From Bugula neritina (taxonomy: Eukaryota; Bryozoa; Gymnolaemata; Cheilostomatida; Bugulidae), in contig OZ037766.1 in NCBI GenBank assembly GCA_964035545.1, positions 7,883,722 to 7,947,721 of the forward strand: a stretch of DNA of 64,000 bases, in the 5' to 3' direction. Positions 20,991-34,254 of this stretch are shown here, piece after piece. Position 1 is the stretch's first letter. Every line of letters starts with the position of its first letter. Below the pieces are notes generated by a model. That model saw only the letters and a program-made list of their open reading frames with translations, did not search any database and was not told the origin of the DNA. The translations under genes and the position numbers were made by a program.

Positions 20991-23527
20991 ATGGACCCAC
21001 AAAGTAAGCTTAGCAACCTAGTAATAGCTATATATACATATATTAGTTTTCATATAACTTTATATAAAAGTAATAACTTTGTGTATACAATATCGTGTTT
21101 GTAATACTTTTTGTTGGTGCAAATAATATATAGTTAAAACATAAAATGGATAATAGAGAGGTTGCGGCCTCTATTTATAAATAGTTTTACATATAGGGAG
21201 GGTGTTGGAGTGGCTGAGGTAGAGGAGCACAAAATCTCAGTCTAAATCGTGTGGGTTCTTCTGTGATAGCTCAACTCATACATTCAAGACCCGCAATCCT
21301 GTATTGCTCATAGAGTATACTAGCGGGCATGTGTATAAAACTATTTCTTTACTACTTATTGACAGTTTGGTATTTACATTTAAGAAAAATTAAATCAAAA
21401 TAACATGTGCGATCAATTATTTCAAAATATTTTATCTCTTATGATGCAATACTATTCTTTTAAAAGATGTGATAAAACCGACCAAATTCCATGTACAATG
21501 GTTGCATCACACGATAACAATGCAATAAGGAAAGCAGGCTATTTATAATTGTAATGCTATCTATGCACCTAGAAATCAAGAGGCTTGTATGTTCGTATTA
21601 ATATGAGATAATCCATCAACATAAAGGCTGCTATCTTTCATGAAATCGGACCAGGCAATGGTGTATGCCATAGAGCACCTTTTGTCAATATTCATTGATG
21701 AATATATAGAGTCCTTAATCAATATAATTCTCCAATTCATAAACGGGCTCATTCCTTTACAGCATATATAGTGCATGCCCCTCCATTGATCTATGGTTCA
21801 TTTGCTTCACATAAATTGTAACTCATCAAAAAGAAGCCTGCCATATGCTATGTCATAGAGAGAGAGAGAGTGGGCTCACTCTAGGCACAGCTGCAGCCCT
21901 TTAATTAGCACAGTTGTTTATGCTACAATGTAGTACAGTGAGTGCTGCACATGCATAACTTTTCTAGTATATGTTTTAAGAAGAATCAGTGAGCTGGATT
22001 ATGATGTATTGGAAATCCAAGATAGCATATAAATATAAAATAAACGGAGACTGTAGTAGACTGCTTTCACCGTATAATTGTGTACAGTTTTTATATTCTA
22101 ATATTAACAGAAAATGCAGGCTATGGACAAGCAAGCTATGGACAACCGGGCTATGGCCAACCACAGACTGTAGTGATAAGTAAGATATAATTAGTAAAAG
22201 CTCTTATAGTCTCAGGAAATTATTAATGTTTTTTTTATTATTTCTTATATGCTTGTATAAAAGGTGTGTTATTTTTATTTGTTTATTACAAAAAAATTCA
22301 GGGTTGTAGAGGTATATGAGGATATTCTAAGAGTCAAGATTACAACTTGTAAATTTTAAGAGCACAATTGACTTTTTGGCTTACAGCGTTTATTATAAAT
22401 TCGCTTTCTATCTATTTAGTATTACAAAAGATACTTTTATTTTCAAAAATAACTTTAGCATTCGATTTATTTTTGTTCTACATATGTTATATGCTTACAC
22501 ACGAGACTGATCTTAATTGTAGCACTAATAGTAGTTTCAGTAGCATAACCCTACTGGTACATGTTACCTTGTTCTGTGCATGATAGCTTTTCTGAAAGAA
22601 ATGCATGTAACCAGCATAATCTACTCTCACAAATGTTGTAGATCAAACCACTGCAGTGCCAGGTAATGACTGCCTAGTGTGCTCTGTGCTGAACCTGATT
22701 TTCTGCAACATTTTGTTTGGCGCTATCGCAGTTGCCTTCTCCTGCATGGCAAGAGATGCATATGACAGAGGTGAGTTTCCAAATATACAGTGGGATGATT
22801 TTGTGTAAACAGGGAGACAACTCCATTGAATGTTGTACATTGCTAGACTCCAATTATCAGTTCCATGGTTGCATTCATGCATGCAATATATAAGATACAT
22901 GGTTTTCACAACCTATTTATTAGGAACAAATGGTGATTTAGGCAGTGTTTCTGTTACACTATTGATGTTTTACAAAAGGTATTCTGAAATATATTCTGTT
23001 TTAAATTAAGCTTGTTCCTACAGGCATAACTCATTAAAACTGATATATGATGCAGATAAAACCATAGCCATAGCTTTGTATATTGCTAACAAGTTGTGAT
23101 GTAAGGTTATAATAGTTGTAAATGTAGACTTTTCTGTTAGAAGGCTAGTAATTAGAATCAACCAGCATCCAGCAAAAATATTTCACTAGTATGTAGTAGA
23201 GGTGAATCAGTTTATACTGTGATTACAAAGATGGTATGCTCTACATAAAAACAACTAGAGTACAATATCAAATATACTATGCAATTGTGGAGTGTGAAAT
23301 TCTTCTACACCCACAACACATTATCTCTTATAATTAATCAAATACATCTGTAAAATACTTGAACTTTTGTAGGGGACATTGTTTCAGGGAACAACCATGC
23401 CAAGATCGCCAAAATCATGAATATTATTGGGCCTGTACTTACTGCCATCATCATCATCATTGTTGTTGTTTATGTTGTTGTTATTGTGGGTGCAGCTGCC
23501 TCTGCGTCTGCGTCTGTATACGGTTAA
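20991..23527 (+). CDS. Dispanin / CD225-domain (IFITM-like) membrane protein
   Basis: Four coding exons join in phase: 20991-21003, 22111-22179, 22642-22770 and 23373-23527. They give about 121 aa. The N-terminus is a short Tyr-Gly-Gln repeat (AGYGQASYGQPGYGQP), typical of proline/glycine-rich dispanin tails. The CD225 region follows, with DCLVCSVLNLIFCNILFG, a first hydrophobic segment containing AIAVAFSCMAR, then DAYDRGDI, and NHAKIAKIMNIIGPVL leading to a long Ile/Val second membrane segment. Several Cys next to the first membrane segment could be palmitoylated, as in the family. Dispanins are small two-pass or re-entrant membrane proteins of plasma membrane and endosomes. Animal members include PRRT, TMEM233, SYNDIG and IFITM types, and which subfamily this is cannot be told here. 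The first exon codes for only four residues and one base. Confidence 0.82.
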
Positions 23528-24733
23528 TTACCAGCACAGTAATGGACAAAAATACATTTATTTTCTTATTGCAATCATGGAATAACAGCATTGTGATGAT
23601 TGAATACCAATTGGAAATCACTTATATTATCTTACAATTATTAACACAGTATGTATTTTCTTTTATGGCATAAACATAGTGTACTAGTATTGAACAGACA
23701 TAACTAACTTTTACACATGAATCAGTGAAATTTATATATAGTATAATAAAACATTTGTATGATTAAAAAACATTTCAACTAATTCCTTAACCACTGCTAA
23801 AATGTGATTCTGAAAAAGCAAGCATCATTAGATGATTAATGATGTCAGCAGATGATAAAAATGTCATAAAGAACTAAAATGGTAAATATAATAAAAACTG
23901 TCAGGCTGTAATGATGAACAGCTTCGCTCAGTTTAGCATATCTCTGGTGTGGACATGGTTGAGCTAAAAGGCATACTGGACCAAGCATGGAATGAGGACA
24001 CATTACCACAACCAGGGACGGCCAACAAGGTAGGTGGGGTGGCTTTACACTCCTTTCCCAGTTTATATGGCATAGAGTAGACAACTCCTAGTAGTTTTGC
24101 AAATAGCAACTATGAGAAGTACTGTATACTCTTGAAGTCCATCACTTAGTAATGTCGTCAGATTGTGGCTTTCAAGTTATAGGCCAGACTCTATTTTCTT
24201 GAAACTAGGCCTTATCTAAAATAAAAATCCAGAAGGGATAAACCCTACAAGGGTACTTGAAGAGGGTACTCATTAATACTCGAGTAAAATCAGCAATCTG
24301 TCTGTTTAAATTTGTGATAAACCATTTAGGTTATGAGTAAGCTAATGCAATAAACACAAATACAAAATTCACTTAGTAACAAGAATGCTACAACATTATG
24401 TAGCCATCTATTAAAAAACTGCTCTGATATGAGCGATTATATTCCCTCTTTAGATCAACAGTGTAAATTCAAATTATCGAGATATTTCCTAATTGAAACA
24501 ACATCTTTATTCACACAGGTTTCTAAACTAGCTACACCAACTTAGCTTTCAAATCAATAGTTTCAGCTCAACTAAAATGTATCACAAATTGTCAATATCA
24601 TCATTTTCCTCTTTTCCTAAATTTTGTTATTAACCATTTTTTAATGTTTAAATTGGGCAGCTTCAGTAAAAATATATCTAGTGCAACAATATATTTAAAG
24701 CGTGCTAATTATATGATATTGATGGCACACTAC
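23528..24733. other. Region between convergent dispanin and IMMP1L
   Basis: It should contain the dispanin 3' UTR (AATAAA near 23747) and the terminal exon of IMMP1L. No confident coding sequence is visible. Reading frames here lack supporting splice sites. Confidence 0.4.
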
Positions 24734-26798
24734 CTGATATATAACTCTTCCTTGTACCAACGCTTGAGAAACTGGCCCATAGAATCGACTGTCATGAGAT
24801 GTTTTAGAATTGTCTCCCCTCAACCATATATAGCCAGTTGGAATCTGTGAAGTCATGCATAGCTAACCATACAAATATACCCACTTTTACATAAAATATA
24901 CACTGGGACACAAGTTATGTGACTAGCTAACTAAATTATATTCAACAACTAACCTTCGAATAATAACTAAATCAAACAAATTCCATTAAAGCAAGTAGTA
25001 GGTACGTACCAATACAAATACATAAACACTTATATAAAACATGGACAAAATATTTAAATGTCATTTCAGAATGTTTTTAAAAAAGCAATCAATTTTATAA
25101 CTATGATATTATGCTAAAATTTAATTTTAAAAGTGGTAGCTGAAGAAGTAAGACATTAAAAATGAATGACCTAATCAGAAATATAATAACACCTTTAACA
25201 GATTGCAGAACACTTCAAAAAGAAAGGGAAAATTGGAAACTTCAGTAATGATAATTAACATATAATAATGCATAAAAATATATTTGGTAAGTACATAATT
25301 CTGATTACAAGGACTATTACATGTCAATCATCTGGTTCATAACTGAAGCTGTAGCTAAATTCTGACCTTAAGCTCAGCAGAAAAGTGACACATTATGGAG
25401 TTCTGCCTCTGTTCAACTACATTTGATCTGATAGACCGAATTGGAGCAAACAGGAATTGCTTGCATTAACAATTATATATCATATTACCAATCTTCGAAT
25501 GAGTCATGTCTTTTGTAGAGACGATAGTTGTATGAAAACCCATAACTAGCAGAGAGATATATTATATAAGTACATCAAACACTCATCGTATACATTTTTA
25601 TAATTCTTAATAATTAAGTTTTAAGGTTCTGTAGTAGCAACATGCTTACAGTTGCATAGTTGGCGAACTTCAAGTAAGGATCAATTGGCTCCTCACTGCA
25701 AGGCATAAGGTCCCCCTCCATAGCAGTCACTCTTTTCACAATCAAATCCTTAGGATGTTCACTGCTTCTACATAGCACTACATCTCCCCTACAACACCAC
25801 TGAGTTGGGTAAAATTGAAAAATTCGGATAAATATCACTAGCATGCCATAATGGATTGGTAATGATTTAAAACACTAAAATAAAAATAAACAGAAGAAAA
25901 ATGTAGCTTCAGCTTGGCAGCCAAATTCATTAGCATTAGCAAATAACAGTCATACCTCTTCAAACTTTTTTGTATCTTTCCTTTACGCTTACAGACCAGC
26001 AACACAGCACCTTCTGCAATAGTTGGAGTCATAGAATCTCCGGTTGTCTGTAAACAAAATCAAATTGTTGGGTAAATCTTATAAATTTTGATGAGTGGTA
26101 CAAGATTTTTACAGCAAAGGACTCCTTAGTTGCCAGATTTGATGAAACAGAAAAAGTATATCAGGTATATTTCGCTCTTGCATGGTATTACTATGTAATG
26201 AAGGCACGTTAAAGTTTACTCTTTCTGACTAAAACTAGCAGAGAGAATGAACTTTTAGAACTGTGATTTTAATGATTAAGTAAAAGTTTCCGAACTGCAC
26301 TTCGAAATAAACCGAAAATAGATGAGCGGCAAGAAACATCTGCATAGTGTTGTTTTGTTAGGAATTGGAAAAGGCCCATCAATTTATTGAGAAAAAAACA
26401 TTTAACTTTTTTCTGATAATTATACAAATTGAAAATCTCAGGTTGAAAAATTTGAACAAAATACATGCAATGAGTTAGTTGTAGGAAATAAAGTAGGTTT
26501 CCTAAGCTATGGAAAAAAAAGTATTTGACTTGTCATTAGTTTCTAACCAGCTTTAAATGTTGATTGCAGCAAGTTGACTTCAGTAACTTTAATGACTGTA
26601 AATTGGAGTTACTATTATATTGTACTCTGTACAACAGCTCAAAACCTTGTAACTTAAATTATCTGCTACTGTTTACAGTCTACAGAATTGAAATATATGA
26701 TGCCTCACCATACACAGGCCATACCACTTCTTTTGGATTTCATAGACGGTACAAACCCCAAAGAGACTCCACCAAACTTTCTTTGCTATAGAATGCAT
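24734..26798 (-). CDS. IMMP1L: Mitochondrial inner membrane protease subunit 1-like (S26 peptidase), C-terminus not found
   Basis: Four exons join in phase on the minus strand: 26798-26709, 26047-25956, 25788-25650 and 24844-24734, giving 144 residues. IMMP1L cleaves inter-membrane-space sorting signals in the mitochondrial inner membrane. Residues 1-30 carry the single hydrophobic segment (VWWSLFGVCTVYEI). TTGDSMTPT holds the catalytic Ser35. RGDVVLCRSS and IVKRVTAMEGD hold the general-base Lys79. IPTGYIWLRGDN and TSHDSRFYGPVS are the conserved S26 C-terminal boxes. Box spacing matches human IMMP1L (166 aa) better than IMMP2L. The last 15-20 residues, where a Trp-Pro is expected, need one more exon to the left. 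A weak candidate near 24175-24205 would end VWPIT-stop but has a poor acceptor. Confidence 0.8.
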
Positions 26799-28259
26799 CA
26801 AGCTTTGCTGTGTTTTACATTGTATCTCTCTACAAACACAGCAAATTGATTGAAGGTCAACTTGAGCTCATTGACTGCTAAGAAATAAATTTACAGACCT
26901 ACAGTAAAATTTCAGTCTATAGCACTGATTGGCTACTGCTTTAACTAGTACTTGACAAAACATACCCGTTTTGTTCACCATATCTAAATCATTTCAATTC
27001 TAAGCTCAATTAAACTTGTAATAATACGTTAATATAATAATATAAAGTTAAAATAATAGCCTCAAATTTTCAAACAAACTACAAGATATATAATTGTACA
27101 TATAAGAAACTGGGGCTATGTAACACTTGAACTTTACAAAAATTATATTTAAGGTAACACTTTAAATTTGATATTGAAACGTTGAAAAACGCTGATTAAT
27201 CTCCACATTTAGGTTTACATATTCTTTAGCAAATAAAACTATTAATATCTATATATTTGTAAAGGCAATCGTTAATTAAGTCCGGTTGTGGTTCCAAACA
27301 GCTATCAACATTTAATTGGATCGAACCTCCTCCAGAGGTTTGTTTTAATTAAATTTTGTCCATCTCACCATGTTGGTAAAATGATGAGATGGTCTTCAAA
27401 GTAGCATGAAAATAATTATAATGTCAATCCTGACATTACCAATAGCCTTGCCAGAATCGTAACTTATGTAAATCAAAATATGTAATGTTCATCTATAAAT
27501 TTATAGACAGTTAATGGAGGTTGTTGACTGCTGTGTAGCTACATGAATTTATAAAAACAAATCGGGTTTGATTATTTTGAATTAATACTCGTCTATAACA
27601 AATAAAACATAATACATTAAGAAATAACTGCATTAATAACAGAACTTTTAAATTTAATCGATTATAAAATTATAATTAAATTTTTCTGAAGGTTTTAAAA
27701 GTTAATCGAAAAATATTTGACAATTGCTACAAAAAAATGCTAAATTGGACAATTTATGGTTTTAAACTTTAAAGGCATGGTAACAAAGGGAAACTTCTGT
27801 AAAACATGGCTACTAAAGTTAGCAACCACAAAAACAGAGTTGTAAAACACACATTGAGACGGCACTGCTATTAACCTAAATGTCTTCTTGCTAGCACAGG
27901 TTTGCCTTTTCAATTAACTATATTGCTTTTTCAGCACTTGTTGATTTACTTTTAAAGAGAGTGCCCGTTTGCAAGTAAGTTATATGCAATAGCTAAGCTG
28001 CTTAGTCAATCAGGGTATACTGGTCTTAAAAAGTGCCTGACTAAATGTTCGTCAAGCTTTTCAAGTTTAGGTTTTTCTAGGTAGGTACTGAATATTAAGT
28101 CTGACTACAGTATCACAGTCACATAGATTAAGTCACCTGCTCCTAGATATTTAGAGTGATACATATGTTTACGTACAAAATTGTTCACACTAAGTTCAAG
28201 TTCAAAAATTGTTGTTTGTAAACTAAATGCAGATGCTTTGGATGCTCAACATTTAAGGT

Positions 28260-28905
28260 CATTTTCATGATGATGATGATCCAGATTTAGCACAGAAATC
28301 TTTTAATTGCAATATCTTTAACATCATTTTATAATAAAAACTATTATTATTTTAATTACATTTATTATTTAATGATTAACTCTTGATAATAATAATTGAA
28401 AATCAGATATTTCTACTTATTTACAACAAATTAATGTTAATGAATTTAAATTTATATTATAAACCATGAAAAATAAAAAAATTAAATAATTTATTATGAT
28501 TATTGACATAGCATTACTATAAGTTTAGCATAAGCAAATACTGAAATAGCATTACCATTATGGTCATTATTATGATAATCATTTATTCATTATGATTATA
28601 TTTATATTATTGATATTATCATATTAAATTTATTATCATAAAATAAAAAATAAATCAAAATACTAAGAAATTGAAAATGTATACCATTTATCAGTATGAT
28701 AATAATAATATATCATATTATAATTGTATGATTATTATATTTATAATCACTCTTAGTTTTACTTCAGGTTTAAGTCTATCAATATCATTATGATTATGAT
28801 ATTGATAATCATTATGATAATGATATTGTCATTGTGATTATTTATTATAATTATAATTATGAGCATGACAATAAGAATAATTATAAATGTAAATATATAA
28901 TTTCT
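28260..28905. repeat. ATTATGATA-type low-complexity satellite
   Basis: Irregular runs of ATTATG, ATTATT, TGATAA and GATATT units, many self-complementary (for example TCATTATGATTATGATATTG near 28788). Nothing coding. Confidence 0.7.
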
Positions 28906-29397
28906 AAAATATAAGCAACTTTAATCATTTTCACTTTCTGATGATCATAAAATTAAATGGGAAAATACTTCGCTGGGTCTGAGAAACAGTTTGACTACCA
29001 GTTCCAGCTTTGGAGCATTGCTAAGTTATTGCTGCCGGAGTAGGGCATAAAAACCCACGCTGACCTCTGCAATGAACAATTATAATATAGCTTACAATAT
29101 TCACTGAACTAGAAGTAGAAACATAGTATAAGTATAACTATAAGTATTTCCAGTTCAATGTTCATTGACAAATTTTCATCAAAAAGTAGCCTCAGCACTA
29201 AGGATGTGTGGATTCGGGAATGCAGATTTCAATAAACTGGCAATGATATCATTTATAGTTCAGTGGCATGCTCTATTTCAGTGAGTGAAGACGTCTCTGT
29301 GTTCGTAAGCAAAAACAGTGAGGCAATTGATCTCAGTTCAACAACTTTGATTGGTTCACTGCTGAAATCTATACTTCTAATTATAATTTGATTGGTG

Positions 29398-29527
29398 GTG
29401 AGCCACATGGCTCACGAAAGAGGGCAATTTGAGCCATGATATTAGAATTATAGTTGAGCTGTTTATTGGCTATGAGTCTGCTTTGTCTTGTCTTCCACGT
29501 CAGCGGCAGCAGGGATGCTGACGTGGA
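29398..29527. repeat. Pair of palindromes
   Basis: GTGAGCCACATGGCTCAC at 29398-29415 is a palindrome with 8-bp arms and a 2-nt centre. TCCACGTCAGC at 29494-29504 pairs with GCTGACGTGGA at 29517-29527 across a 12-nt loop. Both lie in a locally GC-richer patch that may be a decayed mobile element. Confidence 0.5.
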
Positions 29528-29639
29528 GATTTGTTTCAAACATTCACACTGCTGCCTATTTTCGTCTGTCATTTGGAATTTGTGTTGCTAATGCAACTTT
29601 TAGGCTCTAAAATTAGCTGTTAAGTGCTAAAACTTGAAA

Positions 29640-30200
29640 TTAACTTACACTTGGTCTTAGTCTTACTCTAGTCTTACAGTTACTGTAACTCTTACTCTTA
29701 GTCTTACTCTTAGTCTTACCGTGACAGTCAGTGTAACTGTAAGACTAAGTGTTATTAAGATAGTGTCATTGTTGTTGTTGGTGTTACACTCACGCTGGCA
29801 CTTCAACTTGTTGACAATAACTTACTTTTAAGTTTTAGCCTTACTTTTAGTTTTGTAAATTATAAAATTAAAGAATAAACGTTACACTTACTATTAAAAA
29901 ATGGATAGTTACTGTTAGTCATAGTGATAGTGTTACTGTTACACTTACTGTGTCAGTGTAATATGCCCATGGTGACACTGACAGTGACCGGCGTGAGTGA
30001 TGAAATTTAAATTTTATATCACATAATTGATAATGATATTATAATTCAAACTACAATAAATTTAATTATATGAATATTAATAAACATAATTATTGCAATA
30101 AATATAATAACATTAACATAGAGATAGCTATTACTGTTAGTACTAGCATCACTATTAGTATTAGTGTAACTTAACTATAACTCTGTATAGGGATTAGTAA
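29640..30200. repeat. AGTCTTAC/GTTACTGT-type low-complexity satellite
   Basis: Permuted short units CTTAGT, CTTACT, GTTACA and GTGTAA, with complementary runs (AAGACTAAG against CTTAGTCTT) that could fold. Similar units recur near 38500-38670. Confidence 0.65.
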
Positions 30201-30772
30201 AGTGTTAACACCATCACGTAACAATCACAATGTGAATGTCAATCAGTATCACTCATCAATCTGATTGTAAATTAAATATCCTTTTAGCTATATTAATATT
30301 TCAACCTTGGTCATCAAATTTAATAGTTATAATCAAGCTCAGTTTTGATCTTCAGCACTCACTGCCATGCTGGTACCTAGTTTGACTATTGAGTGTTGGT
30401 ACTTGATCAATGTAAATGTGATTATCATTATGATTATTTGATAGTCATCTAATCCAGTGTAAGAGTGAGCAAGTTAAAGATTTGTTTTTTTTTTGCAATC
30501 ATAATTCTGATTTTGCATTTATAGTTACAATCTTACAATCTTTGTTATCGCTTTTAAAAATTAAACTAATGAATTACCAAATTAGTAAGGGGCAAATTTA
30601 TGGTGCTCTAACTAGAAGCTGACACTAACTTACTGGGCTTAAATATCAATACAGTTTGGTACGCCTTTTTGCAAAAAAATAATTTACCTTTCTGCCTTGA
30701 TGTTAAATGATCATCATTTTGAAATATTTTTATAATATTGAAGGTGCAAAAAGAAAAATAGTTGCCATCAAG

Positions 30773-33700
30773 ATGCCCAATTTTCAATTTGTTTTCCTTT
30801 CTTTACTACTGACTGGTGTTCTCTCTTCTATTATACCAGAGAATCATGACCGAAGGTCTCAAGTCAAGGTAAAATAAAATCTTACTGCACATCAAATAAC
30901 TCTCAACTTGAAATCAATCATAATTGCATTGTCAATAATATTGAATGCCAATTACTGTACTGGTTTACTTGTGTTTTATAAGTCTTCGTTGTGAATTTAT
31001 CCACAGGATCTGAGTGATATAGAGCATCAACTTAAAGGAGGACACAATGCTGAGTATGATCACGAAGCATTTCTCGGCAAGGAAAAAGCTCATGAATTTG
31101 ACCGATTAACCCCAGAGCAAAGCAAACAAAGACTCGGGTATTTATTACTTTCTATCTTGTTTTATTGTCATTTTTAAGAACTACCAGTTTTTCATTGAAA
31201 TTGAGTTTACATTTTTTGCTACTTAATGATTTTCTTCAAATCTGCCTCACTACTGATAAATTATGTGTGAACATGTATTGTTAATTTATAGTTCCCTATA
31301 AATTTCTTTGACTGGTCAACATTGTTTTGTCTTTAGCGTTTTAGTTGATAAAATTGACTCCGATAATGATGGCTTGGTGACCGAACCGGAGATGGTGGCT
31401 TGGATCAAATACATTCAAAGACGTTATGTTACAGAAGATGCTAAGACTCAGTGGGCCAACTATGAATTGGAAGGAGCTGCTAGCATGTCGTGGGACTATT
31501 ACATGGAGAGAACTTATGGATCAGCTACTGGTTGGTCTACAAAACTGAATGCACTAATAAATTTATTTCAAAAACTAAGCACTGCTTAAGGCCGCTTGTA
31601 CTGTAAATTCATTCTTTCTGATTTCTGCACTTGTAATTTAAAATGAAGCCTTAAATGCTAAGTTGTATAATGGTGAATGATAGCTCAGATTAATCCCAAT
31701 TCTGTGTGTTACTCCCTCACTGTCTTTTAGTTTGTTGTCTTTTGGTGTAGCAACAGAGAATTGTCTCACCATAGCTGTTCGAATTTCTTACATCTTCTAC
31801 TCTGCATCTGAACTCCTTCATATCATTCTCTACCCTCAGTCCTATCTCATTCATATCATGTTTTACCCGCAGTCATTGCTCTTCCACGTGATTTTTCACT
31901 ATGTTCATGAACCTTCTTTTGGTTCATCTCTTTCTGCTTCCTAACAACGCTCTTTCCCCGTGTAGTCATCATCTCTGCTCAACACATGGTCATACTACCT
32001 CAGTATAGACTCTTCACTCTAATACTTCCCACACCTGCTGTTCTCCTTTAACGCTATCCATCCTCCTCACTCCATTACTACTCTAAGAATTCTCATTCAC
32101 ATCTAAGTCAGCTTCCTGCTTTCCAGTTAATCTCACTATCTCTAAGCCATGTATTACTTTCTACTTCACTGCTGCACTGTGTATTTCTCCCTTCAACCTA
32201 ATCCACACATTCTTATCACATATATTTTGCATCCTTGATGCAGTTATGGCATCCAGGCATGAACTTATCAAAAATCTCACACAAAGCACTTATTCTTGTA
32301 CCTTTGCCGTGTTAATCACAAATATGCACACAAATATGCACACAAATTCCAATTCTCACACCAAAAAACTTTTCCCACACATTTACCATGTTAGTTTGAT
32401 GGCTCTCGTTTCTATAAGCAGGTACTAGCAAGCTCTCCTCCCTTTCTTGTAAGATGTGGCCATACATATAGTCTATATTATACTTCTAACTCCAAGGCAC
32501 TCCATGCTTTCATTAGTTGGTGTGTTCAGCTGATTTAGTTATATTTCAGATGAGACAGAAATGAATTCTGAAACTAAACTTCACTTCAAGGAGATGAAAG
32601 ACAGGGATTATCGCCGCTTCAAGCTGGCTGATGTGGATTATGATGGCAAACTGACTTTCACCGAATATATTAACTTTTTACATCCTGAAGATGCATCCCA
32701 CATGAGAGAAGTTGTTGTGAAGGAAACCTTGGATGACCTTGATAAAAATAAAGATGGGCGGATCAGCATTGACGAATACATAGGTAATGCCCTGTTATAG
32801 ATATGATGTGTGTATTGTAAAGTAATAATCTAATCACTTCTATTTTGTTACTAAATATAAAATAAATATTTCTCTAATTTAAATTTTCAATTTAAATGCA
32901 TTTAGTACATGTTGCGCAGTTTTATTTTGAAAGTCGTCATCTGGTAATTTTTACAATCTGTTGACGAACCAATATTTATAGTGGATATGTGGCCAGATAT
33001 GGGCAAGGAGACTGAACCTGAATGGGTAACTACTGAGAAAGAACACTTTGAGAAGTGGAGGGACCTTAATAAGGTTTGTAGCAGTAACATTCTTTATAAT
33101 TCTTTTATTCAAGTACTTAAAAATATGCAGTTTTTTGCAAATATTCCATAATTAACTTTTGCGGCGTGATACATTTTGATATAATAGAGAAGATGTTTGG
33201 AATAAGTGAGCTAATTGTTTTCCTAGCTTCAAATATGAAATACTTAACTTACAACAGATTTGTTGTTAATAACAATGTCAGATATTCCTACTAATCTCCC
33301 ATTTGATAAACAAATTCATGTTTTGTATGAACAACTATTAAAACGCAGTGTTCTATTGGTTTTAGGATGGTTTTCTTGACTCCAATGAGATTCAGCATTG
33401 GGTGATGCCTGATGACTATGACCATGCTATAGCAGAGAGCCGCCATCTTATATATGAGGCAGATTCCTCTAAGGTCAGTTAGTTATCAAACCTGTGCAAT
33501 CAGAGAAGGTGCTCACTATAAACATTGAGGCAGTTCTCTTCAGTAAAATGCTTTCTTTTCTCCAGTAGCTGCCAGACACACTATTAGCTCTGAGCTAGCA
33601 AATGTTGGAAAATATCGATTCGAATGCCTACAACTCCTAACATGCTTGTTGGTTGATAGTGGAAGCAGTTTTATCCAGAAATCAGTTGGTCATTTACTAC

Positions 33701-34254
33701 CAATCATCTTCTAACTTAACAAGCCTCTAATTATGGCTAAATTTTTATTGGAATTCACCACATTAGCAAGCGATAAAAGTCAGCAATCATTAGTATCAGC
33801 TCGTGGGCACTAAAACAAGCAAAGCAGCAAGTGAGCCATAATCCAAAATTAATTCAAGAAGTGTGTGCACAAATCTATTATAAAACCAATGTTCTTAGGC
33901 ACACTGCTCTGAAGTATTTGCATGATGACCATAATATATAGGAATAATTTAATACTACATAAATGTAACATTTAAGTAAATAATTTAAAATTGTTTATAA
34001 AGCTATTGGGTGGTTAGGTACACTGTTTCCGCTCATCCGTTAAATGAGTTAGTTAGTGAGAATTAGTTATCAGCTGGGTTGTTTTTTAACTAATTAGATA
34101 TAGTCAGTCATCATTGTTTTTGATATTGTAGTGTATTCTGTTATAGGATGGCAACCTTACCAAGAGAGAAATTCTAGATCATTCTGACCTGTTTGTTGGC
34201 AGTCAAGCCACCGATTTTGGAGAAGCATTCAAATATTCCCATGATGAGTTCTAA
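30773..34254 (+). CDS. CALU: Calumenin / reticulocalbin family ER calcium-binding protein
   Basis: Seven exons join in phase to 320 aa: 30773-30868, 31007-31137, 31337-31530, 32550-32783, 32982-33073, 33366-33473 and 34147-34254. The N-terminus is a signal peptide ([16 protein letters not shown]). The C-terminus is HDEF, the ER-retention variant of calumenin. Six EF-hand positions are visible: [16 protein letters not shown], a degenerate second hand ([13 protein letters not shown]), [44 protein letters not shown] and [19 protein letters not shown] proteins bind Ca2+ weakly in the secretory pathway and act as chaperone-like regulators. Length and exon pattern match the family (human CALU 315 aa). 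Calumenin rather than RCN1/RCN3 rests mainly on HDEF. A CT-rich stretch in intron 3 has no recognised function. Confidence 0.9.

Larger units (their letters stand above)
26799..30772. other. Intergenic DNA between IMMP1L (-) and calumenin (+)
   Basis: No gene recognised. The two flanking genes diverge from here, so promoters for both are expected near the ends. Contents are plain AT-rich sequence to 28250, then two low-complexity satellites with a group of palindromes between them. Confidence 0.6.

Noticed and set aside
21185-21325. Possible tRNA-Leu-like SINE (TGGCTGAGGTAGAGGAGC with later CATTCAAGACCC)
   Set aside because: The box B is poor, the boxes are too far apart and no target duplication was found.
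23845-24084. 79-aa minus-strand frame containing CWPSLVVVM as the IMMP1L end
   Set aside because: It has a Trp-Pro but no suitable acceptor in phase 0, and the following residues do not resemble the protease C-terminus.
31732-32428. CT-rich frames within calumenin intron 3
   Set aside because: The flanking calumenin exons join in exact phase without them and the sequence is low complexity.
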